NCBI RefSeq assembly: GCF_001729485.1
Contig: NZ_CP017157.1
Location: 5,084,001 to 5,148,000 of the forward strand
From: Streptomyces lydicus
GTDB lineage: Bacteria; Actinomycetota; Actinomycetes; Streptomycetales; Streptomycetaceae
Reading direction: 5' to 3'
DNA length: 64,000 bases
A program made the position numbers and the translations under genes. Below, piece by piece: positions 25,901 to 34,900 of the stretch (position 1 is its first letter; each line of letters starts with the position of its first letter). The notes below the pieces were generated by a model. The model saw nothing but the letters and a program-made list of their open reading frames with translations, did not search any database and was not told the DNA's origin.

Positions 25901-27004
25901 GGGGGGCCGGGGCAGGCGCTCCACCACCCCGGCCACGTGGTGGAAGACGCCGTCGCCGAGGTCCCGGTCGGCGAAGAGTTCCACCAGCGTGTGGCCGTCG
26001 GAGACCGACAGCCGCAGGTTCCGGTCGAGTCCGCGGAAGCGTCCGACGGTCAGCGACCATCCCGGGGCGGCCGCGGAGTCGAGCAGCGCGCACTTGGCGA
26101 GGACGGCACCGGTCGCGGTGGCGGCGGGGTCCGGCCGTACGACCGCCTCGACGGTGTACGAGGTGTCCGGCCCGACGGCGAAGTCGGGAGCGGTGTCGAC
26201 GGTGACCCGGCCCGGCCCCGCGAACTCGAAGGCCGCCGAGAACCGCCCGGTGCGCCCGCTGTGCGCCCCCGCGTTGGTGCCCGGGTGGTCGGGGGCGCCG
26301 AACCGCGCGCCGGCGTCGGCGACGCGCACCACCTCCGGCGCCGCACCGGGTGCGTCCGTCGTGCGGGCCGGCGGCCGGTCGTCCAGGTGGTAGAGCGCCA
26401 CCGTCAGGTCGTCCCAGCCGTAGGGCCGGGGCGGGAAGCGGGGCGCACCGAGGTCCTCGCCGAGCAGGTCCAGGCTGGCGCCGCGGGCGCTGTGCGCGAA
26501 GCGCTGGGCGGCCACGTCCCCGAGCCGTTCGGTCAGTTCCTCGTAGTCGCGGCCGATCACCCAGAGCAGCTTGGCGAGGTTGCCGAGCAGGGCAGTGACC
26601 TCCCAGTCGGCTGCCGCGCCGGGGGCGGGGACGAGCGGCTGGACGCGGGTCAGCGTCACCAGGTGGCTCAGCTCGGCAGCGCGGCCGGGCAGTTCGACCG
26701 CCAGGCTCCGGCCGGCCGGCCAGCCCGCGGGGACCGGCACGTCGACGGCTTCCTCGTCCCGGCCCGGCGTGCGGGTGAACCAGACCCGGACGACGAGCGG
26801 TTCGGTGCTCTCCCTCCGGGGCGTGAGCAGGTACCGGGGTGCGTCGGGCAGCCGGCCGTAGCGGTCCAGGTAGTCGCGGAAGTCGTAGCGGGCGTGCAGG
26901 GTCCCGTCGTCGTGCGGCACGAGCTGGACGGTGAGCCGCTCCATGCCGCGGTCGTACGCCGGGGTGAGCCCACCGCGCAGGACGTCGAGGAAGTCGGTGG
27001 TCAT
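22898..27004 (-). CDS. Giant multidomain tail/baseplate protein with LamG and beta-propeller domains
   Basis: A 1368-residue protein immediately after baseplate J, in the slot of phage tail protein I. The N-terminal ~200 residues look gpI-like. Residues about 205-445 read as a LamG/concanavalin-like jelly roll (SYTVEAVVRP, DGVFHHVAGVVE, GLLQEVRISR). Next come two related modules near 535 and 760, each with a GRALVLRH-type helix and a following beta segment. Residues about 885-1205 are a YVTN-like beta-propeller (PDGARVCVALPG, DGGRLFVAYAG, PDGSKLYVALDP). LamG and propellers bind glycans or proteins, so target recognition is plausible. The start overlaps the baseplate J stop. Confidence 0.8.
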   Translation of the reverse strand: MTTDFLDVLRGGLTPAYDRGMERLTVQLVPHDDGTLHARYDFRDYLDRYGRLPDAPRYLLTPRRESTEPLVVRVWFTRTPGRDEEAVDVPVPAGWPAGRSLAVELPGRAAELSHLVTLTRVQPLVPAPGAAADWEVTALLGNLAKLLWVIGRDYEELTERLGDVAAQRFAHSARGASLDLLGEDLGAPRFPPRPYGWDDLTVALYHLDDRPPARTTDAPGAAPEVVRVADAGARFGAPDHPGTNAGAHSGRTGRFSAAFEFAGPGRVTVDTAPDFAVGPDTSYTVEAVVRPDPAATATGAVLAKCALLDSAAAPGWSLTVGRFRGLDRNLRLSVSDGHTLVELFADRDLGDGVFHHVAGVVERLPRPPGSGARPTAVRLHLDGVTVARERRDGLGALSNDEPVVFGLGRESPAATSPDAQYAGLLQEVRISRTARTSFEPVTGEGDDHYRMRLRLFQRWLLPTPDALRAALNEAGPIAGHDEPFDVVEATDRPVTGSRTLRVLPSALTQGQSIAADGDQRAAEDAVVGTPEDEPDFDPGWLCRHEDRDGLDLGTDEDQRLMQLGVLLTLDALRERLAGRRGTLSVLRSYDPTATDLHRVGRALLLRHDTVPPDELGVHAHAAGFGWVQHTRDGLVHVAQPPAPAFRVLTTPPAPRVRAGDELTLAPDPDPARLAGAGVRWSVTRCGPGDAEVRPGSPAVLHTEAPGEVTVQVEVTHAGHTRGGSRAVRIGLPAGGLGTGESVSSTGVPAVTETQAAGPPTDDFDEGFLLLRTDDLTGTHRGVNYGQDLANRRMQRVTALALDRLLDRLHGEDGELLVTGAHDPALTGLRAQGRALVLRHSKLSAGELSARAFDAGFDFVKVAPDGPPSAAGPSHVEVAVAAGDQIGVLGPPELITGETDTVIAVPQPTPADACFAPDGARVCVALPGSHRIASFTVAAPAQGDLPRLVLDRSVPVPPFPGALCFAGGRVCVAHTLADTVSVLDPTDLTPAAPALTGPRPVALGTDGGRLFVAYAGDRTLRAYDPQNPQPLRSVALPGVPRALAVSPAGPVLAVLLDGGRFCLADRATLALQGAPVGTGPGTEARTAAFTPDGSKLYVALDPVVHAASIKVYPGGSAPASATVDGFPADTSPLALRADPDGRHLYVATAGSGAAAGRVHVIDTGTDVLLPQALTPGGDCRALAVSPAAAPYRRCLLAAPGGSASVLLADPAPLGQSPPLPPQLVSRRPLGPGGDQELTWSVDASGHGRVAAASLTDPVNRVEGVAPGTVPVRAGYLPSGGLPPYRCEVRLTEELDGTGAEIGKERYDLVLNILNWFHPLGVEFRTEGLRAHVRELSGSAADLLPAYTFPTYHTADRRPARFRRSDKDDQ

Positions 27005-28317
27005 TGGCTCAGTACCTGGAGGTCGATGAGCGGGCTGTCGAGGGCGAAGCGGGCGATCTCGTCGGGCGCGAGCACCAGGTTCTCGCCGACGGACAGCTCC
27101 TGCGCGTTGCCGAACACCGCGCCGTCGAGGGTGACGTCGCCGAAGGCCGGGGCGCAGCGGCGCAGCCGGAGGTTCTGGACGTCCACCACTCCGGCGGTCG
27201 CGCGCGCGGCGAGCACGATGTCGGAGTGCAGGACGCCGCGGCCGAGGCGGAGCCGGTCCACTCCGGCCTGGACGGCGCTGAGGATCTCGCCCTTGATGGC
27301 GTCCGGGTCGTGGCCGGCCTGGATCAGCAGGGTGGCCCGGATGCCGACGTCGACCTGGTTGGCCGGATTGATGTTGGGGAAGATCGACACCGGTCGCCAC
27401 TGCCGGACGATGTCGAGGACGGCGTCGTGCACGGCGGGGACGGCACCGTCCGACGGGCGCCAGGGCCAGCCGGGTTCGACCGCCACGACCACGTCGAAGT
27501 AGTACGGCGAGCCGGTCTGGCGCTGCGCGGAGAAGGGGCGCCGGCCGAACAGGTAGGTGTTGAACCGGCTGTGGGAGGCGTCCACCCCGCCGTACGGGTC
27601 GAAGATCGCCGCGTCCCGTACCCCCGGCACGTCCAGGATGCGTGCCAGCACCGCGTCCTGGGTCCACAGCGTGCGGGGCACGCCGAGCAGTCGGGCCCGG
27701 TAGACGTCGTCGGGTTCGACCAGTTCGCCGCCGACGATCGGCGCGGGATTGGCGGGGGTGACGGTGGCGGGGCCCAGGTTGAGGTGCAGTTGGGCCCAGG
27801 TGGGCTCCAGTCGCAGCGGCCGGCGGGCCGGCAGGTTGCCCTCCGGGCCGCGGTCGACGGCCTGGACGCCGACGGTGACCGCGGGGTCGCCGGCGGACAG
27901 CCGGACCGGCGCGGTGGTGCGCAGACGCTTCCTGGGCGGGTCGGTGGTCTCGATCACGGTGCCCTGCGGCAGGACGAACCGGCGCTCCGGTTCGGCACCG
28001 GCGAGGGTCAGGGTGATCTCGCCGGTGGCCTGGAGGGGTTGCCTCGGCAGGCCGAGGTCGGTGCCGAGGAGGTCCAGGGCGGGCCCCTGCGCGGTGGTGG
28101 CGAAGTTGGCGTAGTACTGGGCCTCCAGGCCGCGCCACAACTCCTGCACGTGCACGGCGGCGGCGTCCAGGACCTTGCGCAGGGCGCTCCCCGAGGTGAG
28201 GTCGACGTCGCTGCCGAACATGGCGCGGGCGCGGGCCTGCTGGTCGGCGATGATGCGGTCGATGCCCTTGACCACGAAGCCGTCCGCGGTCACGCCGAAC
28301 TGGTCGAGGTCATTCAA
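27001..28317 (-). CDS. Baseplate J-like protein
   Basis: A 438-residue baseplate J (gp47/gpJ) family protein. Its N-terminal helical segment has the typical SGSALRKVLDAAA...LDLLGTDLGLPR run. It is followed by the beta-rich middle (GTVIETTDPPRKRLRTT) and the GVRDAAIFDPYGG region. It forms the wedge of the contractile baseplate together with the gp25 homologue encoded upstream. Start overlaps the gp25 gene by 8 bp and stop overlaps the giant tail protein by 4 bp, so the block is a single translational cassette. Confidence 0.88.
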   Translation of the reverse strand: MNDLDQFGVTADGFVVKGIDRIIADQQARARAMFGSDVDLTSGSALRKVLDAAAVHVQELWRGLEAQYYANFATTAQGPALDLLGTDLGLPRQPLQATGEITLTLAGAEPERRFVLPQGTVIETTDPPRKRLRTTAPVRLSAGDPAVTVGVQAVDRGPEGNLPARRPLRLEPTWAQLHLNLGPATVTPANPAPIVGGELVEPDDVYRARLLGVPRTLWTQDAVLARILDVPGVRDAAIFDPYGGVDASHSRFNTYLFGRRPFSAQRQTGSPYYFDVVVAVEPGWPWRPSDGAVPAVHDAVLDIVRQWRPVSIFPNINPANQVDVGIRATLLIQAGHDPDAIKGEILSAVQAGVDRLRLGRGVLHSDIVLAARATAGVVDVQNLRLRRCAPAFGDVTLDGAVFGNAQELSVGENLVLAPDEIARFALDSPLIDLQVLSQ

Positions 28318-28855
28318 GGCGTCCCCCTGACTGCAGCGTCAGCGTGTCGCCGGCGACGGTGTCGACGAGCGCGAAGACCGTGTACGTACGGCCGGTCCGG
28401 GCCGCCTCGGCGATCCGCTCCCGGGCCGCGTCGTCGAGGCCCGGCCGGAGTTCGAAGAAGCGCGGGTCGTCCTGGAAGAACACCTCGCGGACGTCGGTGA
28501 CGCGACGGTCCGCGCTGAGGCAGCGGACCAGCTCCATCTTGAGGTACTCCTTGCGCGCGTGGACGCCGAGGGCGTAGCGGCCCACGGCGAGGCGGTCGAA
28601 TCCGAAGCCGGTGTTGAGGCGGTCGCTGCCCAGCTGGGTCTCGACGGTCAGCACCAGGGCCTGGGCCAGCGCGTCCAGCCCCTCCACCGTCGTGAGCCGG
28701 CCGGTCCGGTCGTCGACGACGAGGTCGCCGGCGTCGGCCCGGAGGCTGCGGCCGAGGCTGGGCGCGCCGCCGTCGGGGGTGCCGGGTCCCGGCAGGCCGA
28801 GGCCCGGTGTGCCGGGGACGGGCCCGGGGAGCCCGGGGGTGCCGGGGTCGGTCAT
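28310..28855 (-). CDS. GPW/gp25-family baseplate wedge protein
   Basis: A 181-residue gp25-like protein with an N-terminal Gly/Pro-rich extension of about 35 residues, followed by the lysozyme-like gp25 fold (LVVDDRTGRL..., ALAQALVLTVETQLGSDRLNTGFGFD). In contractile systems gp25 binds baseplate J and nucleates sheath assembly. The ATG shares a base with the PAAR gene stop (TGATG). The proline/glycine extension is not usual for the family. Confidence 0.85.
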   Translation of the reverse strand: MTDPGTPGLPGPVPGTPGLGLPGPGTPDGGAPSLGRSLRADAGDLVVDDRTGRLTTVEGLDALAQALVLTVETQLGSDRLNTGFGFDRLAVGRYALGVHARKEYLKMELVRCLSADRRVTDVREVFFQDDPRFFELRPGLDDAARERIAEAARTGRTYTVFALVDTVAGDTLTLQSGGRLE

Positions 28856-29235
28856 CAGATCGCCTCCAGGGTGGACTGCCCGGGATCGGCGACACTCCAG
28901 GTGCCCGGTGCCGGGCTGCTGACGGTGGTTCCGGTGGCGGTGTCCAGCAGCACCGGCTTGCCGCCGACCGTGAGCTTCGTCGCCAGGCCCGCCGGTGTCG
29001 CGGGCGCCGCGATGGTGCACGGCAGCGGGGAGCTGCCGTCGGGCGTGCGGATCGGGCAGGGGGTGAGCATGCCCGGGACGGGCAGGTCGGCGGCGCCGAA
29101 CCGGAAGCCGACCTCCGCGCCCGCGGTGACGACGCCGTGCCCCTGCACGGTGACCGTCGGCGCACCGGCGGTGAGCCGGGTCTGCCCGCCGTGCGAACAC
29201 TGGAGGACCGCGCCCTCCGTGAGTACCCGTGGCAT
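28855..29235 (-). CDS. PAAR-like spike tip protein
   Basis: A 126-residue protein with CSHGGQTRL near the N-terminus and a second Cys pair (CPIRTP...LPC), ending in KPVLLDTATG and a beta-rich tail. This resembles PAAR-like (DUF4280-type) proteins that cap the VgrG/gpD spike and sharpen it for membrane puncture. The gene directly follows the spike gene, as in other contractile injection systems. Zinc binding by Cys/His is inferred. Confidence 0.8.
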   Translation of the reverse strand: MPRVLTEGAVLQCSHGGQTRLTAGAPTVTVQGHGVVTAGAEVGFRFGAADLPVPGMLTPCPIRTPDGSSPLPCTIAAPATPAGLATKLTVGGKPVLLDTATGTTVSSPAPGTWSVADPGQSTLEAI

Positions 29236-31019
29236 CAGCTGATCGCCACCTTTCCCTCACCGACCGTCAGGGTGGCTCCACCGGCGCTGAGGGCCACCTT
29301 GCCGCCGCTCGCGGAGACCGTGACGTCCTTCCCGGCGCCGGCCGAGACCGTGACGTTGCCGTCCTTGTCGATGCGTACCTCGGCGCCCGAGCTGTGGCTC
29401 AGCACGAATTCCTCCGCCGGGCCCTCGGTGGGCCGCTCCCCGACGTCGGAGCAGCCGGACGTGCCGACCGTCAGCTTCAGCCCGACCGCTTCCACCACCC
29501 GGCGGCCGTCCGCCGCGGTGAGGTCGCTGACGCCCTTCCCCTCGGGCCGCGGCGGGCTGCCGGCCGACAGCTTGGTGGGCAGACACAGCCACCAGTCGCC
29601 GGCTTGCGCCTTCGGGCGGTCCATCGGCTCCTCGTTGGTCCACAGGAACCCGGTGACCACGGAGTCCTCCCGGGAGCCGCGGACCTCGTTGAGCAACGCC
29701 CGCATGCCCTCGTACACCGGCACCGACAGGCCGACCTTGTGCCAGGCGAACGGGGCGGCCAGTGGCTTGTCGCGCAGTACGGACCCGCTGTCCTCGACCG
29801 GCAGGTCGACGCTCGGCGAGACGGCGGCCGGGGCGTCGTCCTGTCCGTAGACCACGTCGGCCACCCGTTTGTCGTGCTTCGCCGAGCGGACCCGGCCCGC
29901 GTCGACGGAGGGGGAGACGGTCCGCGCGTCACGGATCCGTCCGGCGATCGCGTCGGCGATCGCCATCGGGCTGCCCAGCCGGGCGGCCTCCGTGTTGCGC
30001 CGGTTCTCCGCGCCGTCCTTGAGTACGGCGGCGCGCCCGGTGCAGACGTAGCCGGTGCGGGGCGAGAAGGAGTGCGTGACCTGGAGGAGCCGGAAGCCCT
30101 GGAACGGGTTCTGGTAGCCCTCCACGCTGGCCGCGACCCGCTGGCCGGCCCGCAGTTCCGGCAGGCCCAGGACGGTGAAGTCGAAGGCCGGTACGGAGGT
30201 CTGTGCCGGGAGGTCGGTGACCACCCGTTGCTTGCCCGTCGCGCCGGCCTGGACCGGTTCGAACTCGGCGAGCCGGGCGGTGGCCTTGCTCCCGGGCACG
30301 ATCAGGCTGTCCTCCCCGTTGAGCAGCGCCAGCACGGCGGCCTGGTCGGACGGCAGGGCCGGGCCGGTGGCCGCGGGGTGGGTGACGGCGGTGCCGAACT
30401 GCACCACGCCCTCCTGCACCAGGACTTCGGCGCCGTACTGGCCGGCGAGCTGTTCCAGCAGGTCGAAGGCGTTGCGCCCGTCCAGGTTGATGCCGGGCTG
30501 CCGCGGTTCCTTCGGGGTCGCCCCGTCGGCCAGCGTCGCGTGCGCCATCGTGACGATCGTGTCGGCGGCTTCGGCGGGCGTGGAGTTCGCCGCGGACAGC
30601 TGGGCCGCCCGGGGCCTGCCGTCCTTGCCGCGGATGTTCTGGGTGGTCAGCAGTTTGAACGCGGCCTCCTCGTAGCCGGTGAGCCGCACGCCCAGCGGGG
30701 GGAAGCGCTCCGAGACCGTCATGCCGTCCACCCGGCCGGTCAGGACGGGCCTGCGTGACCCCGGCGACTCCAGGTAGCCGAGGGTGATCTCCACCTCGAC
30801 GCCGCCCGCGGTGCCCCGCTCGCCGGTGAGCTCACCGGCCAGCTTCCGGTGCGCCGACAGCGGCAGGGCGGCGAGGTGGACGTCGAACTTCCCGGGCTGC
30901 CCGAAGCCGTACTCGACCGTGATGTCGGCGTCGCTGAGGATCGCGCCGCCGGAGACGTCGTTGGACACCGTCAGTTGCAGCCGCGGGAACGCCACGCGGT
31001 ACCAGAGGATCACGCCCAT
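29235..31019 (-). CDS. VgrG/gpD-like spike protein
   Basis: A 594-residue spike/hub protein. The N-terminal half (DADITVEYGFGQPGKFDVHL, GYEEAAFKLL, GRNAFDLLEQLAGQYGAEVLVQEG) follows phage gpD/VgrG hub domains. The C-terminal end carries regular short repeats of the spike beta-helix (VRIDKDGNVTVSAG, GKDVTVSASGG, GKVALSAGG). The middle 370-490 region is not recognised. It should form the trimeric needle below the tube, tipped by the PAAR-like protein. It overlaps the upstream gene by 10 bp. Confidence 0.85.
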   Translation of the reverse strand: MGVILWYRVAFPRLQLTVSNDVSGGAILSDADITVEYGFGQPGKFDVHLAALPLSAHRKLAGELTGERGTAGGVEVEITLGYLESPGSRRPVLTGRVDGMTVSERFPPLGVRLTGYEEAAFKLLTTQNIRGKDGRPRAAQLSAANSTPAEAADTIVTMAHATLADGATPKEPRQPGINLDGRNAFDLLEQLAGQYGAEVLVQEGVVQFGTAVTHPAATGPALPSDQAAVLALLNGEDSLIVPGSKATARLAEFEPVQAGATGKQRVVTDLPAQTSVPAFDFTVLGLPELRAGQRVAASVEGYQNPFQGFRLLQVTHSFSPRTGYVCTGRAAVLKDGAENRRNTEAARLGSPMAIADAIAGRIRDARTVSPSVDAGRVRSAKHDKRVADVVYGQDDAPAAVSPSVDLPVEDSGSVLRDKPLAAPFAWHKVGLSVPVYEGMRALLNEVRGSREDSVVTGFLWTNEEPMDRPKAQAGDWWLCLPTKLSAGSPPRPEGKGVSDLTAADGRRVVEAVGLKLTVGTSGCSDVGERPTEGPAEEFVLSHSSGAEVRIDKDGNVTVSAGAGKDVTVSASGGKVALSAGGATLTVGEGKVAIS

Positions 31020-31468
31020 CGCTGCGCCACCCCGATCACGATGCTGCTGCCGTAGTGGCCGCGCCCGTTGAGGTTGCCGCGGGCCACCTTGGCCTCCAGC
31101 AGGCGGATCGCCAACCGTGCGGTGCGGTGGACGAGTGGGGGCTCGGCGACCAGTTTGCACAGGAACTCCACCCGCGGCCCCTCCGGGCCCAGGCGCACCA
31201 CCCGCAGCACCAGATAGCCGGGGGGCGGCACCGGGACGCTGATCCGGGCCGGCGCGGCCAGGTCGTAGAGCGTCCCCGGCGGGTCGTCGTCGCCGGTCTC
31301 CAGGTTGGCGTAGAGGCCGAAGTCGTACGCCGTGTCACCGATCGGGCAGGTGAATGCCTGCGGCAGGCCCTCGTCGGGATCGACGGGCAGCTGACGGAAG
31401 TCGAGCGTGTCCACGGTGTCGGACGGATACGCGGTGCCGGGTGCGGCCACGGTGGCGGACGGGTTCAT
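31010..31468 (-). CDS. Hypothetical baseplate-associated protein
   Basis: A 152-residue beta-rich protein, not recognised. It has hydrophobic strands (PPPGYLVLRVVRLG, VEFLCKLVAEPPL) and ends with ARGNLNGRGHYGSSIVIGVA. It lies between a hub-like gene and the spike gene with 4-bp and 10-bp overlaps. That is a common place for small hub or plug components in contractile tails. No nuclease, lysozyme or membrane segment is seen. Confidence 0.6.
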   Translation of the reverse strand: MNPSATVAAPGTAYPSDTVDTLDFRQLPVDPDEGLPQAFTCPIGDTAYDFGLYANLETGDDDPPGTLYDLAAPARISVPVPPPGYLVLRVVRLGPEGPRVEFLCKLVAEPPLVHRTARLAIRLLEAKVARGNLNGRGHYGSSIVIGVAQRWA

Positions 31469-31974
31469 ACCTGGCCTCCGAGCTGGCGCCGTGCCGGCAC
31501 CATGTCGCTGACGGTGGGGACGGCGGCCGTACCGGCGGCCAGGGCGAGGTCCAGCGCCTCGCCGAGGACGGCCGTCAGGCTGGAGCGCGGTACCTGCTCC
31601 AGCGTGACGCTGACGTCGAGGGCGTCGCGCTTCTGGTTGGACTGGGTGAAGCGCAGGCTGGTGATCTGCATGTCGAGGCTGATGGTCATGCCGCAGACCA
31701 CGGGGAGGCCGGCCAGGTTCATCGCGGGGGCGGTGGCCGGTGCCAGTGCCCGGGAGGTCAGTGCCATCGCCTCCAGGCTCTTCTTGATGAGCAGCCGGGT
31801 CCGCCCGACCAGCACCGCCTCCACCGTGATCGTCCTGGCGGTCGGTGACACCAGCTGGGCGAGTCTGCTGCCCGCGATCCGGGCCACCTGGTAGCCCTCG
31901 TTGAGGGTGAGGCTGGTGACGGTGAGCAGGGGCACCGCACCGATCAGGACGGGGACGTTCACTCCGGCGGCCAT
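31465..31974 (-). CDS. Putative baseplate hub/adaptor protein
   Basis: A 169-residue protein with the run RFTQSNQKRDALDVSVTLEQ and a beta-rich N-terminus. It is similar in feel to phage hub or tube-initiator adaptors, but no LysM domain is recognisable. Gene order (between the tape-measure-like gene and the spike) fits the protein joining tube to spike. The ATG of the next gene overlaps its stop. The assignment rests mainly on position. Confidence 0.55.
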   Translation of the reverse strand: MAAGVNVPVLIGAVPLLTVTSLTLNEGYQVARIAGSRLAQLVSPTARTITVEAVLVGRTRLLIKKSLEAMALTSRALAPATAPAMNLAGLPVVCGMTISLDMQITSLRFTQSNQKRDALDVSVTLEQVPRSSLTAVLGEALDLALAAGTAAVPTVSDMVPARRQLGGQV

Positions 31975-31983
31975 GGCACGGCC

Positions 31984-34900
31984 CTACCTCTTCTGGTCCT
32001 CGTCGCCCGGTTCCCGCCGCTCCGCGGGTGGTGCGGGTGCGGTGGGAGTGGCGAGTGGTGCGAGTGGAACGGGGGTGGTGGTGGCGCGGGGCCGGCGGCG
32101 GGTGGCCTCGATGATCTCCGCCAGTTCGTCCGTCGTCAGCCAGTCGAAGTCCGTCTCGTGCCGCAGCAGCCAGTCGGCGAACCGCTCGCCGCGGGTCGCG
32201 CCGTCCTCGACGTGGAAGAACCGCCCGTTCTTCAGCTCCTCCTTGAGCACCGCCAGCGTTTCCCGGACGGTGTTCGAGCGTTTGGCCTCGATCAGGCGGA
32301 GCGTCAGCTCCTTGTAGTACGCGTCGGTGTGCAGGGTGGGGTGCCGGGTCGCCGCCTCGGCGACGGTGCGCGGATCGGTCGAGGTACGCGGCAGGTGGAT
32401 GCCGTTCTCCGCGCCCTGGCGCACGTCGATCTCGGCGTCCTCCAGGATGCGGCGGGCGATCTCGGCCCGTGGGTCGGCCTCCGGCACGATGTGGTGGGTC
32501 TCGTGGCCGGGCGGGCGCGGGTCACCGGCCTCGGCCATGTTGCGCTCCAGCGCGTCCGAGGGCCGACCGCCCGTGGTGACCGGCTTGTCGGGGGTGTCGG
32601 AGAGCGTGGGCGCCTCCGGCGGCGTCTCCCCCGCCTCGTGCAGCAGCGCCTGCTCGTCGTGGCTCGCCCACGTGGCGGCGTCGTCCCATGCCGCGGCCAG
32701 GTCGTCCGCGTCGGCGAAGCGGCCGGCCCGGTCCAGGCGGCGCTGCTCGAACGCCTCGATGATCTCCATGGCCAGGCGGGGGTCCTTCTTGGACAGCCTC
32801 CGCAGGGCCTCCAGCCGCCGCTGCAGCGCGGCCCGGTCCACCGCCCGGCCCCGGTACCGGGCCCGGATCGACCTGATCCGGCCCAGCACGGCGGCGTGTT
32901 CGACCTGTGGGACCACCGCGCGGGCGCCGGCGACCAGGCGCCATGCCTCCGCGTCACCGCGCTCCAGTTGTTGCAGCATCGCATGGAAGGCCGTGACCCG
33001 TTTCGTCCTGCGGGCCTCGTCCTGCAGCCGTGCCAGCTCCAGCAGGAGGGCGTCCCAGGTCGCCACCTCGCCCCCGGCCTGGTCCAGAGCCACCTGCACC
33101 ACCCGCCAGCCGACCTCCCGTACGGCGTCCATCCGGCGAGTGTCCGCGGCCAGCACGGTGAGGAAGTCAATGCCGACCTCCGCTGCCGGACCGATCCGGG
33201 CGAGGCCGATCCGGTCCACAGCGGCCAGGAACGTCCTGCCCTCTCCGGGCTTCAACGCCGCGGCGAGCGAGCCCAGTTCCGCGTCGGTGAAGCCGCCCGG
33301 GCCGGCCAGGTGCCGGAACGCCGTCCCCAGCTCCTCGCTCAGCCCGCCCGACTTGGCGGCCAGCGTCTGCAGGATCTCCGTCTTGCGCAGCGAGTCCCGC
33401 ACGGCGGGCCCGAGTTCGGCATGGGCGGTCAGTTCCGCGAGGCTGCTGCCCTCGGTGACGTCGAACCGTTCGAGCAGCCCCACGAGCCGCCGCTCGTCCT
33501 CCACCGGGAGGTGGGAGAGCAGTTGCAGGACCTCGCGCTCGCCCTCGACGTCCCGCAACACGGTGCTGCCGGCGTGCATCGCACGGGCCACCCGGCTCAG
33601 CCCGACCGCGATCCGCTGGCCCTCGGCCGACTCCGCCACCTTGCCGACGAGCCCCAGGAACCGCGCCACCAGCGCCAGCTTCTCGCTCAGGCCGACGGCC
33701 TCGGCCACCGCCTTGAGTTCCCCGATCCCGACGAACCAGGACGCGGCCTCCACGATCACGGCCCATTTGATCCTGGCCGTCACGTTCGGGCCGACGTGCA
33801 GCACGGCCGCGCCGCGGAAGCCGTCCGCCAGCTTCGGGCCGATCTGCTGGACCACCAGCGCGCACTCGGCCCGGGCGGGTGGGTAGCCGTATCCGGCCAG
33901 CTGGAACATCACGGCCGTCCGGGCCAGTTGGCCGAGCCCTTCGAGCAGCTGCGCGGGCCGGGTGACCAGCATCGCCAGCCCCTCGATCATCCCGCGCACC
34001 AGGCCCACGACGGCGCCGACGGCAGCGTCGACCTCGATCCACGCCGACCGTGCCAGCTGGACGGTTTCGCCCACCACCACGTTGTTCCGGATCGACTCCC
34101 GTACCTCGGGCGGCAGTTGGAACGCCTCGTCGACCAGCCGTCCCACGGTGGCGACCGTGAACGGGTCCTTCTTCCCGAACTTCCCGCCGACGGTGACCAG
34201 CAGGTCCCACAAGGTGTCCCCGAGGTCGTCGAACAGCTGGTCCGCCACCCCGGCCGCGGCCAGCATCTCCCGGACGGACTCCAGCTCCGTGACGCTGCGG
34301 AGCGACCGCATGATCTCGACGATCGCCCGCTCCTGGCTCTCCCCCGTCCATGCCTTGACCAGGACCTGCAGATAGCGGGACTTGGTCGCCAGGTCGACGA
34401 GGCCGAACGCCACGGCGTCCAGCGCGGCCAGCCGTTCGGCGGCTTCCTGGAGCCGGCTGTCGTCCTCGCCCAGCACCTGGTCGACCAGCCGGTCGAGGTC
34501 CTCGAACACCAGCCGGCGGGCCTCCTCCTCCGGCAGCTCCGGCCCGCCCTCCGCCAGCCGCGCGTACAGCCGGCGGCCGGCCGCGCGGTCCGCGGTCAGC
34601 GGGTTGCGCTCCTTCGACAGCACCGCGAGCACGTCGTAGCGGTGCCCGGCGGGGTCCGCCACGCTCCGCAGGATCTTGCTGTGCAGGACGGCCGCCATCT
34701 GCTGCCCCGTGGGCAGCCGGTCCCCGGCGACCTCCAGGTCCTGGTTGGAGACGACCGGCGTGGTCGCCACCACCCACAGCCTGCTGTCCGACGCGCCCAC
34801 CGGGCCCTCCAGCAGCGCGAACGACGTGGTGCCGAAGACGGCGCGGCCGAGTTGGACGGCCCGGGTCAGGTTGCTCGCCCGGATGTACCGGGTGGCTCCG

